A DNA stretch of 64,000 nt from positions 308,003 through 372,002 of the forward strand of contig NZ_QJGZ01000035.1 of the NCBI RefSeq assembly GCF_003254585.1. The letters run 5' to 3'. Positions 25,416 through 34,500 of the stretch are shown here, in pieces. The notes below the pieces were generated by a model that did not search any database, was not told where the DNA came from, and saw only the letters and a list, made by a program, of their open reading frames with translations. This stretch comes from Flavobacterium sharifuzzamanii. GTDB taxonomy: Bacteria > Bacteroidota > Bacteroidia > Flavobacteriales > Flavobacteriaceae. Within the stretch, counting starts at the first letter, position 1; each line of letters opens with the position of its first letter. A program made the translations under genes and the position numbers.

Positions 25416-25767
25416 CTTCTAATCAAACATAACATTTTCATTATTCATTATAACAACAGAATGTTAAATAAATAATAAAGGAGTTATGAAAATTATTGAA
25501 AAGAAGTTCTAATTAAGAATCAACACAATAGCATAGAATTTACATTTTTTTCATAAAAAGCAATCCTCAAATTCTGTTTTATCAAAAATGACAAATTATA
25601 GACTCTTTTAAAAAGAAATAGACAAAAAACAGATTTTCTCTCTAAATGTTAATTTTTAAGAGAATATTTCGACCTATAATTTAGTCCGATACCGCTTTAC
25701 GTGAAACCTCAAATATAGGATATTGAATATTACGAATTTTACTACTTAACCTATAACAAACATAATC

Positions 25768-25884
25768 ATGCTTACCAAAAAACAAGAGTACTTAAAATTA
25801 TTACGTAGACTATTTTTAGAAGGAAAAATCAGTATCGAAATATTAGAATTATTGTTAATCTGCGAAAAAGAATCTCTTAACTGA
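25768..25884 (+). CDS. Possible 38-aa peptide
   Basis: A short frame beginning MLTKKQEYLKLLRRLFLEGK and ending ICEKESLN, with amphipathic leucine-rich helical character. It stands alone between two terminators. No paralogue is seen in the window. The regular heptad-like leucine pattern makes it plausible, but its reality rests on composition alone. Confidence 0.35.
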   Translation: MLTKKQEYLKLLRRLFLEGKISIEILELLLICEKESLN

Positions 25885-25919
25885 TTTTACTAAAGAACCA
25901 ATTTAAAAGCCTCAATAAT

Positions 25920-25964
25920 TTTAGCCCGTTCTTAAAAATTCTTTTTGCGATCTGGGCTTTTTTC
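25920..25964 (+). terminator. Weak terminator after the 38-aa frame
   Basis: AGCCC (25923-25927) and GGGCT (25954-25958) pair across a long loop and are followed by TTTTTT. The stem is short, so this is a modest call. Confidence 0.45.
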
Positions 25965-26077
25965 ATGCCTCTCTGAAAATACTCTTAATTTTTCATTTTA
26001 ATTCGAAAATCCAACAAATCTACTCCTTTTTAATTTCTTTAAAATCAAATCTTAATAAATCGCTATCCAAAAAACAA

Positions 26078-26097
26078 ATTCGAAATATGTTTCGAAA
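26078..26097. promoter_or_regulatory. Operator-like site of the HTH regulator, copy 1
   Basis: Two TTCGAAA half-sites at 26079 and 26091, starts 12 bp apart. The same paired arrangement is found at 26235-26254, at 26264-26283 and upstream of the HTH gene at 22413-22430. It lies about 290 bp before the second early cassette. Confidence 0.5.
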
Positions 26098-26234
26098 AAC
26101 ATCTTGTTGGATTTACAAAATGCTTGCATTACCATTTATACTTTGTCATTTATGGGACACAATTAATCACTCATCACCAAATCGATCAGATTTAAAACTA
26201 TTAAAACACTAAACATAAATACAATAAAAAATAA

Positions 26235-26287
26235 ATCGAAAAAAGTTTCGTTTTTATTTTGATATTCGAAATAACTTTCGATATTTG
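26235..26287 (+). promoter_or_regulatory. Second early promoter with two embedded operators
   Basis: TTG (26259-26261), an 18-bp spacer and GATATTTG (26280-26287, one mismatch to TANNTTTG) form a promoter for the second cassette. One paired TTCG site (26264-26283) occupies the spacer and overlaps the -7 box; another (26235-26254) lies directly upstream. This mirrors the first early promoter, which carries a different operator in the same place. Confidence 0.6.
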
Positions 26288-26378
26288 TAAGAAATTTAGA
26301 AGTGCTTTTTACGAAATAATAACTTTTATCCCATGATTGTAACTATAAAAAACTCATTAACCTTAAAACTAAATCAAA

Positions 26379-26519
26379 ATGACTATTTCGCAAATAATTG
26401 AAAAAATACAGGAGTTAGAATCCTGGCTCGTTAAGAATCCAAATAGTGCTGAAAGAAATCTTATCGAATATGATTTAAAAAAATTAAAAACCATTTTACA
26501 ATTACGAAAAAATGAATAA
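26379..26519 (+). CDS. Small early protein A2 (46 aa)
   Basis: A 46-residue helical protein beginning MTISQIIEKIQELESWLVKN, paralogous to the 45-residue protein at 23494-23631. It is the first gene after the second early promoter and overlaps the next gene by 8 bp exactly as in the first cassette. The conserved core and gene order argue for a real, selected gene. Function unknown. Confidence 0.7.
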   Translation: MTISQIIEKIQELESWLVKNPNSAERNLIEYDLKKLKTILQLRKNE

Positions 26520-26805
26520 TCATCAAATTAAAGAACGTATTGCACAGCTTTACACTGCACTTCAGTTTTGCTCAGAAAAAATAAAAACATTTACCACTGG
26601 AGAGCGCATCTGTATCAATCAGGAACGTTTTCAATGGATGCATATTCTAGAAAATGCAGAAGCTGAACCAAGGCCAGTTTCACTAGATCTAGAGAGAAAG
26701 ATAAAAGAAGTGACTCATCTTGCAGTAAAATATCATTTCAAACCTTACTACGAAGATCCATTTATAGATGAGAATGAATTTAACCTTATAGCCGAAAGAA
26801 AATAA
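26512..26805 (+). CDS. Small early phage protein B2 (97 aa)
   Basis: A 97-residue protein paralogous to B1 at 23624-23902. It keeps the block KTFTTGERICINQERFQWMH almost unchanged and the KYHFKPYYEDPF region. Its C-terminus is extended by a few residues (NEFNLIAERK). It lies in the second cassette, which has its own promoter and operators. Unlike the first cassette, no DUF3164 gene follows; the small membrane-protein gene comes 67 bp later. Function unknown. Confidence 0.75.
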   Translation: MNNHQIKERIAQLYTALQFCSEKIKTFTTGERICINQERFQWMHILENAEAEPRPVSLDLERKIKEVTHLAVKYHFKPYYEDPFIDENEFNLIAERK

Positions 26806-26872
26806 ACTGCTATTTAAATCGTAAAAAAACTCAATTAATACTACCAAAAATAACCCATAAAACTATAAATCA

Positions 26873-27040
26873 ATGCACCCAAACAATGACATCTATGCTT
26901 CTTTACTATTAGGAGCCTTATTAATTGCTACAAACTTAAAACCTATAATGACTTTTCGTGAATGGATTAATTTTAAGATAAATTCTACTTTTAAGCAATA
27001 CCAAAATGAGCGCAAAAAAAGACCTCATCACAGATCCTAA
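26873..27040 (+). CDS. Small membrane protein C2 (55 aa)
   Basis: A 55-residue protein starting MHPNNDIYASLLLGALLIAT with one membrane segment and a basic tail (KQYQNERKKRPHHRS). It is the same length as C1 at 24637-24804 and aligns with it from the first residue, which fixes both starts. It is the last gene before the terminator at 27120-27169. Function unknown. Confidence 0.65.
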   Translation: MHPNNDIYASLLLGALLIATNLKPIMTFREWINFKINSTFKQYQNERKKRPHHRS

Positions 27041-27119
27041 AATTAACAGGCTAAAAAATCAAATTGTTTGCACAGATATGAACTAAAATTGGTTTTCATA
27101 AATATACTTCCTTCATAAA

Positions 27120-27169
27120 AAAACAAGTATTTTAAAGTAATAAAAGATACTGATTAAAATACTTGTTTT
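27120..27169 (+). terminator. Terminator of the second early cassette
   Basis: AAAACAAGTATTTT pairs perfectly with AAAATACTTGTTTT over 14 bp with a 22-nt loop, flanked by A and T runs, so it may act in both directions. Confidence 0.7.
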
Positions 27170-27255
27170 AAAATACAAGCCTTCAAATAAAACCAGATTA
27201 CTCCGAAGTCTCAAATCTGTTGCTAAAACATTTTTTAGTCTTATAGAATAAAAAA

Positions 27256-27295
27256 GGTTCCTGTTTTTCTCAATAAGATTAAGAAAACAGGAACC
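27256..27295 (-). terminator. Perfect 12-bp hairpin, probable minus-strand terminator
   Basis: GGTTCCTGTTTT and AAAACAGGAACC form a perfect 12-bp stem; on the minus strand it is followed by TTTTTT. No convincing minus-strand gene precedes it, so it may be a remnant carried in with the fragment at 27420-27536. Confidence 0.5.
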
Positions 27296-27419
27296 GAAAA
27301 AGCGGGCGCTTACTGCCCTATTCAAATAACTCAAAACCATTCTTTTTCCCGGGTGTTCCAGTGTTTTCATGATTCTGGAACAGGATTGTTGTGCGGACTC
27401 TGGAGACTTAAATTATTAA

Positions 27420-27536
27420 GTTATTTCGGCAGAATGGCTTCAGGACGAAGCTCCGGAACATTTCGGCATTAGAAGAAGAGCGGCCATTGATATATTAGGA
27501 TCAAATGGTTTTGGTTATCTGTTATATCATTTATAA
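27420..27536 (+). pseudogene. Possible gene remnant
   Basis: A 38-residue open segment without a start codon (reads ISAEWLQDEAPEHFGIRRRA, then IDILGSNGFGYLLYHL) has protein-like composition and less AT bias than its flanks. A stop codon lies directly upstream in frame. It sits in a roughly 570-bp insertion relative to the first cassette. The family is not recognised, and chance cannot be excluded. Confidence 0.3.
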
Positions 27537-27610
27537 TTATTCATTGATGCCTCTAAGGCAATACTTTAATCTAAAAAACAATTCATTTAATCATTTTTAC
27601 CTCTTTCATT

Positions 27611-27856
27611 ATGGCAATATCTAACAACAGAAGTCTTGGTATCCAAAAAAATAAACTTTTACGCTACAAGCTTATCAAAGAATTATATCAAAAACATAAA
27701 ACTGAAGATATTCCTACTACTGTAGTTTGGCGTAAATACATTTATCCGATTTATCCAATTTCGCGTACTACATTGTATGAGATTCTTTGTACTCCTATTA
27801 CATCTGAGCTCAAAAAGATTGAAGAACTGCTGCAAAATCAAACCAAAACTTTATAA
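27611..27856 (+). CDS. Small conserved phage protein D2 (81 aa)
   Basis: An 81-residue protein starting MAISNNRSLGIQKNKLLRYK, nearly identical to D1 at 24916-25155 through residue 70, after which the tails differ. Many codon positions differ silently between the copies, which shows both are maintained by selection and that the duplication is not recent. It lies 94 bp before late element B. The possible HTH-like segment (ISRTTLYEILCTPIT) and the position before each late element suggest a role in regulation, but this is inference. Confidence 0.7.
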   Translation: MAISNNRSLGIQKNKLLRYKLIKELYQKHKTEDIPTTVVWRKYIYPIYPISRTTLYEILCTPITSELKKIEELLQNQTKTL

Positions 27857-27949
27857 ACTATTAAGCTTATTTGACAAGTAATATTTCAGCTGAATTGCTC
27901 TGCAAAGATGTGCCTTTTTTTTCAGTAAAAAAGCTCGTTGTTCATTGAC

Positions 27950-28034
27950 TGAACAACTCTGTAAAGCACCAGAATACAAGTGTTTAAGCACCTTTCATTT
28001 GTTTTTTTTACTGCTTTTTTAAGCCAATCTTTGT
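27950..28034 (+). promoter_or_regulatory. Late promoter-like element, copy B (lysis operon)
   Basis: Second copy of the shared element: GAACAACTCTGTAAAG, then AATACAAGTGTT, ACCTTTCATTTG, a T-rich tract and AATCTTTG (28027-28034). TTG to AATCTTTG spacing is 24 bp, the same as in copy C. Downstream leader sequence (CAAAAGGAAACAA, then AATTAAGAA) also matches copy C. It would drive the operon beginning with the holin-like gene at 28167. The upstream flank 27857-27949 holds an imperfect hairpin with a T run. Confidence 0.65.
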
Positions 28035-28166
28035 ACTCACAAAAGGAAACAACTGCAGCAATTAAGAACAGAAAACTAGGCCTTATTTCTCCCAAATAAC
28101 AATACTCAAAAAGCTGTTTCTCCCAAAAACAAAATTCAATCCTAACATATATTTTTTAAACATTAA

Positions 28167-28454
28167 ATGGAACAGTTTCTATACCCCACTCTTACTGCAT
28201 TTTTTGCAGCATTTATTACTTGGTTTTTCTCGATGAGAAAATCATTGGCTGAGGACAGAGCCGCCGAACTAGACAATGCCGTGAGCGCTGTAAAATATTA
28301 CCGTGACTTACTTGATGATCTTACTGCCCGATTGACCTCAGCAACCGAAACCATAAAAAAAATGGAAATACAGCATAAAGAACTCATGCTGATTAATCAG
28401 CAACTAGTCGATGAACTACAAAAATTTAAACAACTAAACGGAAAACAGCAATGA
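28167..28454 (+). CDS. Holin-like small membrane protein
   Basis: A 95-residue protein with one N-terminal membrane segment (FLYPTLTAFFAAFITWFFSM) followed by a charged coiled coil (about residues 30-90). The arrangement, one transmembrane helix plus a cytoplasmic coiled coil directly before an endolysin gene, is common for holin-like proteins of Bacteroidota phages. It overlaps the endolysin gene by 4 bp (ATGA). It is the first gene after late element B. Sequence alone does not prove pore formation; a membrane-anchored lysis accessory is the alternative. Confidence 0.6.
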   Translation: MEQFLYPTLTAFFAAFITWFFSMRKSLAEDRAAELDNAVSAVKYYRDLLDDLTARLTSATETIKKMEIQHKELMLINQQLVDELQKFKQLNGKQQ

Positions 28455-28903
28455 CATTAGCCCAAAAAACCTTAGAAATTGCAATTGCTCAGGTTGGCGT
28501 TGAAGAAATGCCACGAAACAGCAATGCTGGTCCTGAAGTCGAAATTTATTTGAGAAGTGTCGGACTCGCAAAAGGATATCCATGGTGTATGGCTTTTGCT
28601 TACTGGTGCACTCAAAAAGCGGCATTACAATTAGGTGTCAAAAACCCTTTAAAGAAAACTGGGGGCGTGCTCGACCAATATAACTCAAGCAAAGCTTTAG
28701 TTAAAAAAGAACCTCAACCAGGAGATGTCTTTATTCTAGACTTTAAAAACGGAACTGGTCATGCCGGAATTGTCGACAAAGTTGCAGGAACACTTATCTA
28801 CACCATTGAAGGCAATACAAACGACATGGGAGGCCGCGAAGGCTATAAAGTAGCCAGAAGAAAAAGAGAGATTAAAAGTATTAAAGGCTTTTTAAGGCTC
28901 TAG
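28451..28903 (+). CDS. Endolysin, CHAP/NlpC-like peptidoglycan hydrolase
   Basis: A 150-residue protein of the TIGR02594/CHAP-like group. The catalytic cysteine lies in KGYPWCMAFAYWCTQ (about residues 42-56) and the histidine in NGTGHAGIVDKV; a downstream polar residue sits in YTIEGNTND. There is no signal peptide, so access to the wall needs the holin encoded directly upstream. Such enzymes cut peptide stems or the amide bond of peptidoglycan. The 4-bp overlap with the holin-like gene and the following spanin-like gene make a full Gram-negative lysis cassette. Confidence 0.88.
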   Translation: MTLAQKTLEIAIAQVGVEEMPRNSNAGPEVEIYLRSVGLAKGYPWCMAFAYWCTQKAALQLGVKNPLKKTGGVLDQYNSSKALVKKEPQPGDVFILDFKNGTGHAGIVDKVAGTLIYTIEGNTNDMGGREGYKVARRKREIKSIKGFLRL

Positions 28904-28930
28904 AAATCAGAAACAATCAAATTATAACTT

Positions 28931-29422
28931 ATGATCCATAATTTAAAACGTCTTGTTTTTTTGTTTTTTTTAATCTTAGTTCTGGTTTCGTGCAAAAGCC
29001 CGAAACCGGTTCTAAGTGAAGAAAAAGCAAAAACTATTACTATCAAAGAAACGGTACATGATACTGTTTTTAAAATTCAGAAAGACAGCAGCTCTTATAA
29101 AGCTTTGCTGGAATGCCAAAACGGAAAAGTAGTTGTTAAGAATGTTACTCAGGCCGAACCAGGGCGTACATTAAAAAGCCCAAGGGTTCGTCTTGAGAAC
29201 AACAAACTCAACGTAGATTGCGAACTCAAAGAGCAGGAACTCTATGCTCGCTGGAAATCACAACAGGTTAAGGAAACTGAAGTAAAAACCATCAACACCA
29301 CAAAATTTGTGAACTATTTGACTTTTTGGCAAAAGGTGCAGATTTGGCTTGGGAGGATTTTTCTTTTGGTGCTGGTTTATTATGCTGTCAAACCAATTGC
29401 AAGATTCTATAGGCTATTCTAG
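28931..29422 (+). CDS. Probable unimolecular spanin (lipoprotein with C-terminal membrane helix)
   Basis: A 163-residue protein with a lipoprotein signal (FLFFLILVLVSC, acylated Cys at about 21), a polar periplasm-spanning middle, and a hydrophobic C-terminal helix (IWLGRIFLLVLVYYAV) followed by a basic tail. Outer-membrane lipid anchor plus inner-membrane helix in one chain is the definition of a u-spanin, which fuses the two membranes in the last step of phage lysis. Position right after holin and endolysin supports this. The family is judged from topology, not from homology. Confidence 0.7.
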   Translation: MIHNLKRLVFLFFLILVLVSCKSPKPVLSEEKAKTITIKETVHDTVFKIQKDSSSYKALLECQNGKVVVKNVTQAEPGRTLKSPRVRLENNKLNVDCELKEQELYARWKSQQVKETEVKTINTTKFVNYLTFWQKVQIWLGRIFLLVLVYYAVKPIARFYRLF

Positions 29423-29495
29423 AATCAGGTAAACAATTTTAAAAATAATTCATTCTAAAATTTTCAAATGGATTTTAGAATATAAAAATAAACAT

Positions 29496-31559
29496 ATGTC
29501 AAAAATATATTTTTTTACAAAAGAAAGTTCAATAGAAACGGATCAATTAGCAGAATTGGCTTTTGGACAACAACCCGACGTAGGGAGTGTTGAAAAATAC
29601 AATTTAGATAATAATTTTACTGTTTCTGAGGATGCTCCAGCCTATGCCATTACAAAATCTTTAGTATTGGCAATGCCAAGTAATTCCAATTCTTCCTTAT
29701 TAAACATCGCATTGCTTCCATTAAATACTTATGTGAGTGGGTTCCCTGTAAAAATGTTTATTTACAGAGGAATTAAAAAATCATCATTGGTTGATGCGCT
29801 TCAAAACATTCCAGAATCTGATGGAACATGGGATTCAAGCAATATTCTTAAAGTCATCAAAGAAGTACAAGATAAACTAAATGCAAAAAATGGCACCAAT
29901 TTAATTGCTAAACCAGACTGCTTAGGCCTAAACTTTTCTGAACTTCCCGATACTACTTTTATCGAAAAAATATTTTTTGACGATACCGATAGTTTCCATC
30001 CGCTTATTGTTGAAGCTGGATGCCAAATTGGAAAATTTGCTGGCGGGTCAACTCTTGCGGGAATCGAAGTTGTCCTTGATATGATTGGTTATGAGCCAAC
30101 ATTAAAACTATTAAAAGCTTCAAACCATACATTAGAAATCGATAAACTAGTAATTGACAGCAATGCAACTGAAGCTGATAAACTTAAAGTAAAATTCAAT
30201 AACCGATTTAAGAAAGAAGAAATCTTAAACTATGTTGATATTACTGCATTTTATGGTGCTACAAAAAATCAGGGATTAAGAATAAAAGGTGTCGATAGCG
30301 GTGATAACTTCTTAAAGAAGTTTTACAATAAAAATACGGTTTATATTGATATCAGAGATGATTGGGGTTTTTCATACAATCACTTCTTTAAGTTCAAAGA
30401 CGAGTTAAGCGTTGGTTTTTACTCAGCAGATAGTGCTGTCAAGGATCCTGTATATACTGATATGAATTATTATACTGATTGGCCAATCCTTAAAATTACT
30501 AATCAAGTTTATAATAATAGCAAAAAGTGGTTTCATATCAAAATTCCTGTAAATATTGGAAGCCCTGTAAATTCAAACTTTCTTTCCTCATACGTTGGTA
30601 AAATTTCAACTGAAAAGGATACAACTCAAAAAAAACACTTCATAATTGCTGATGATGATAGTACTAATTCGATAGAATTGGAACAATCAGAAGGCATAAA
30701 ATTAAAGAGCTGGAAATATGATGATAACAAATTAGGTGCAAATTATTATCTTCTAAAAAAATCAACAAAAGGAAATAAAAATAACAAAGAAAATATTTCA
30801 TCAATATGGAATAATTTTTTCTCCTTAAAAATGAACAATGTTTTTGGTTTCGATAACCTAATCGATGGTGATTTTAGAGTCTACACTTATTCTTCTATAA
30901 ATTCGCCTATCATTATTGATTCATCAAAAGGTGAGGCATATTTACCTACTTCTGGTATTGCAGTTGACAAAAATCATGTAACCTTCTTTTCTTTCAAAGA
31001 TAATACTCTTTACAAGAGTACTAAAAATAAGCCTGATAGTCCAATTTCATTGATTGGAAAAGGAAAATTTAATTTAAGTTTCAAAACATCGGATTATGAT
31101 TATGAAAATACTACAAATCCCCATATAGGTTTTTTAAATCAAATTGCAAAAACTGCACAAAATTTGAACTTTGAGTTACGCAAATTTTCAGTTCCAGATC
31201 CTCAAAATGAAAACAATATATTCAAATTTCTTTCTTATTCAAGATCAGGGGATTTAAGTGAATATGATTCCATTTTTCAAACCTTCGAAGCTATTACTTT
31301 CACTCACAATGAGTACAATGCTTTAAAAACATATCAACAAACAGAAGGTGAATTCTCCAGTCATCCTTTATATATAAAATGTAAGGAACATACCTATCAA
31401 AATTTCGAAAGATATACTTTGGAGAACTATGTTTTAACATTAGGAACACCCATTGTTGTAGAAAATGAGAATGCTACATTGTTTTACATAGATATTTCAA
31501 ATTCTGTAAATGATATCACATATAATAACCTCCCCATTAGTTTAACCAGTGCAAATTAG
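29496..31559 (+). CDS. Unknown large protein (687 aa) downstream of the lysis cassette
   Basis: Starts MSKIYFFTKESSIETDQLAE. There is no signal peptide, no transmembrane segment and no motif I recognise. The text is mixed alpha/beta, rich in Asn, Lys, Asp and aromatic residues. It includes beta-strand stretches such as NTVYIDIRDDWGFSYNHFFK. The gene follows the spanin-like gene by about 70 bp and precedes the 1225-residue gene by 30 bp, so all are likely one operon from late element B. Absence of an export signal next to lysis genes suggests release by lysis or assembly into an intracellular particle. This is inference. Confidence 0.7.
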   Translation: MSKIYFFTKESSIETDQLAELAFGQQPDVGSVEKYNLDNNFTVSEDAPAYAITKSLVLAMPSNSNSSLLNIALLPLNTYVSGFPVKMFIYRGIKKSSLVDALQNIPESDGTWDSSNILKVIKEVQDKLNAKNGTNLIAKPDCLGLNFSELPDTTFIEKIFFDDTDSFHPLIVEAGCQIGKFAGGSTLAGIEVVLDMIGYEPTLKLLKASNHTLEIDKLVIDSNATEADKLKVKFNNRFKKEEILNYVDITAFYGATKNQGLRIKGVDSGDNFLKKFYNKNTVYIDIRDDWGFSYNHFFKFKDELSVGFYSADSAVKDPVYTDMNYYTDWPILKITNQVYNNSKKWFHIKIPVNIGSPVNSNFLSSYVGKISTEKDTTQKKHFIIADDDSTNSIELEQSEGIKLKSWKYDDNKLGANYYLLKKSTKGNKNNKENISSIWNNFFSLKMNNVFGFDNLIDGDFRVYTYSSINSPIIIDSSKGEAYLPTSGIAVDKNHVTFFSFKDNTLYKSTKNKPDSPISLIGKGKFNLSFKTSDYDYENTTNPHIGFLNQIAKTAQNLNFELRKFSVPDPQNENNIFKFLSYSRSGDLSEYDSIFQTFEAITFTHNEYNALKTYQQTEGEFSSHPLYIKCKEHTYQNFERYTLENYVLTLGTPIVVENENATLFYIDISNSVNDITYNNLPISLTSAN

Positions 31560-31589
31560 GAACAAATTAAAAATAATAAAATTTAAACT

Positions 31590-34500
31590 ATGCCAATATA
31601 TATATCAAAAGATGCTATAGGTAATATTCCATTAGCAGAACAAAGCCTTGTAAATAGTAATAATGGAGGTACCCTTCAGAGTTTAATTCTTCGCAATAAT
31701 CCTTTTTTAGTAAGGCTTGCAAAAAATGATACAATTAATAGCCCATTAAAAATAGGAGCAGAAAATGAAGCTGTAAAATTAATTAAAGTTGCTCTAAATT
31801 TTATTAATGAACGAAATGATATATATCCTGGTTTTGTTATTACTGAATTAAATACCAATACATTTAAATTTGATACAAATTTAAAAGATGCCATCGAGAA
31901 ATTTCAATCTTGGGATGGAATATCAATAACAGGAACAGTAAATTCTGAAACATTACTTGCAATTGACAGAAAGTTTTTAGGTAATGAATTCTTTGATTCG
32001 GAAAGAAAAAAATACATCGGAAGTGCCTCTAACAAACAATTAAATTTCAAACAATCATTTGCCAACAATAAATATGAATATTCTATTTCATTAACTGAAA
32101 ATGGTGAAATCATAAAAGTTGAAACTGATTCTGTTATAACAGGAACAATTGTGCACAAAGGGATTAGCAATGCTAAGGATACAATAATAAATCCATCTCC
32201 TAAAAGTAAAAACGACCTTTTAAAAAACAAAAAAGTTCAAAAATTTATTCAAGAAAAAAAAATTGATGATTCTGGTTTCACATTTAGTATTAAAACAATA
32301 GATACTAAACTTGAATTTAGTAACACAGAAACCCTATTGGACTTTTCTTTAGAAGAAGAAAATACACCACCTTTATTATTTGATGACGACAATGCTAAGT
32401 TACACAAAGTGGAGAAAGGAGACACTCTTTCACAAATTGTAATAGACAATTATTATAGTGGTGATTCTAATGGATTCCCTATAAAAAATCCGTACGATAA
32501 TTCTGTTATTTTCACATTACCAAAAAGAGAATTATTTCCTAAAGACAAAAGAAGTGAAGATGCCCGTTATCAATTTTATCTTAATCTAATTTATTATTAT
32601 AACATAGAACAGGTTGGAGAAGATGTAAAAGAATGGGGAGTAATAGGAGACAATGGCTACGAAAGATATAAGGTTAACCATCTTGATGATGTAAATATTT
32701 TCAATGTTAAAACAACCGATTCAGAATCAGCTCTTCCAAATTACAATCGTTTTTTAAAAAAAATGGAAAACTTGAATCCAAAAGCAAAAATTAATTTTGA
32801 TGCTGAAGGAAATACTACTTCTTTTAAAATGGTTGAAGGCAAAAACGTTAGAATCCCTTCAAGACAGTTTGCAGATTCAATGTTTTATTTTTTAAGTTTT
32901 AGGTATAATGACATGTTAGTCCCTGTTGTTTTGCCTCCTATATTTCCAGGGGCTCCTCAAACATCAATAATGGATTATGTTGTTGACCATGGGCTAGATA
33001 TTCTTATTGACAGTCTCTCTTCAGTAATCAACGAAGTAAAAAATGATGCTAAAGAATTATATGATGAAACTCTTGCCTTTTTTAAGTCTGCTTACAATTT
33101 TGCTATTTCTGTAGCTAGCAATTGGCCAAGAGGGCTGGGTGGCGTGCTTGACGCTAAAGCAAACGTTACTTGGGGGCTTCCTATTAATACTAAAGGTGAA
33201 ATTGAAAAAAGTCTCAAACGTGAGATAACTGATCGAGAGGAATTAAAAATAGTTTATAAAGTAAAATCTGCTCTAGGAGTTTCTATCGATGAATACCAAG
33301 GATATACTATAAAACTAGGCCAAAGGTTTGGTCATGGAAGATCTAGGAGAAAATTTGAAATCGGGACAGGTGTTAGTGCTAGTGTCGGTGTAGATTTCAG
33401 TATATCAACAGAGTATACTTTTCCAGTACGAAAAGACGAGACAGCATTATTAACAATGATTATGAGTGTTTTTGCAGGTTCAATCATAAACTCATTGGCA
33501 AAAATTTTAAATCATTTCGAAATACTTAATCTTGATCCAAATCAATATTTAACAAATATGGAGATTGGAGTGGATTCTAGCATCAGTGCGGGACTTCTTT
33601 CAGAAATAGGTCCAGATAACGAGAATGGCCTCCGAATGCCTACCGAAAATTCAGAAAGTCCTGAGGTCCAAAATACAAATAGAAGTTTTGGAGAGGCTGG
33701 GAATCTTTTAAATAAGTTACCAAGTTTAAGTGTTGATGCTAATTTTAATGCAGGCGTTTCCTTTAGTTTTAAAGCAGATTATGGAACAATGCCCTACGAA
33801 GGTGAAGAGAAGCATAGAGTTTTCGAAAATATTGAAATAGATTGCAAAAACTATGTTAAGGCAGTTCTAGATACAAAACTTAAAATGGGACTTCTTTATA
33901 AACTTTTTGCTGGAATTACCCCAATTGGAAATATAACTACTTTGCTAACTAGTCTTTTGTCATTTGACGTACAATTAATGTATGGAATTAACTGGAAGCT
34001 TAATAGGAAATCAAGTCCTAACTTAATAAATGCATTAGATTTTGCTTTTGACCATATAGACCTTAATGCCATTAATTCAACAAATAATAATAGAACACTC
34101 AAATATAAACGAGGCGATAATCTAGACAATAATGTTGATACAGAGGTATCCATATATTTTGCGACTAATACAGGAGATGTAGGCAGCATTTGTCAGCCAG
34201 GTACAGAAGTAAAATATAATATTGATATGGGAGTGCTATTCGATATGTTAAAAAATGAAAATAATCGAGACTACTATGATTTTGAAAGCATTTTTAAATT
34301 GGTTAAAAGCATTGAATATCGCAAAAAAATTGGGTACTTACACGATAATAGAGGTAAAAAAATATTGATTAAAAAAGTTGTAAATGACGATAGTCTTACA
34401 AACAGAACTGTCGATGCATATAATTCAGGTGATCAAGAAAATACAGAAATACAATTAACGACAAAAATATTAAATGCAACTCTAGAGAACATAGGTCCAG

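Noticed and set aside
27113..27370. Minus-strand frame of 85 codons in the gap after the second cassette
   Set aside because: It runs through a perfect 14-bp terminator and a 12-bp hairpin, has no recognisable content and no promoter.
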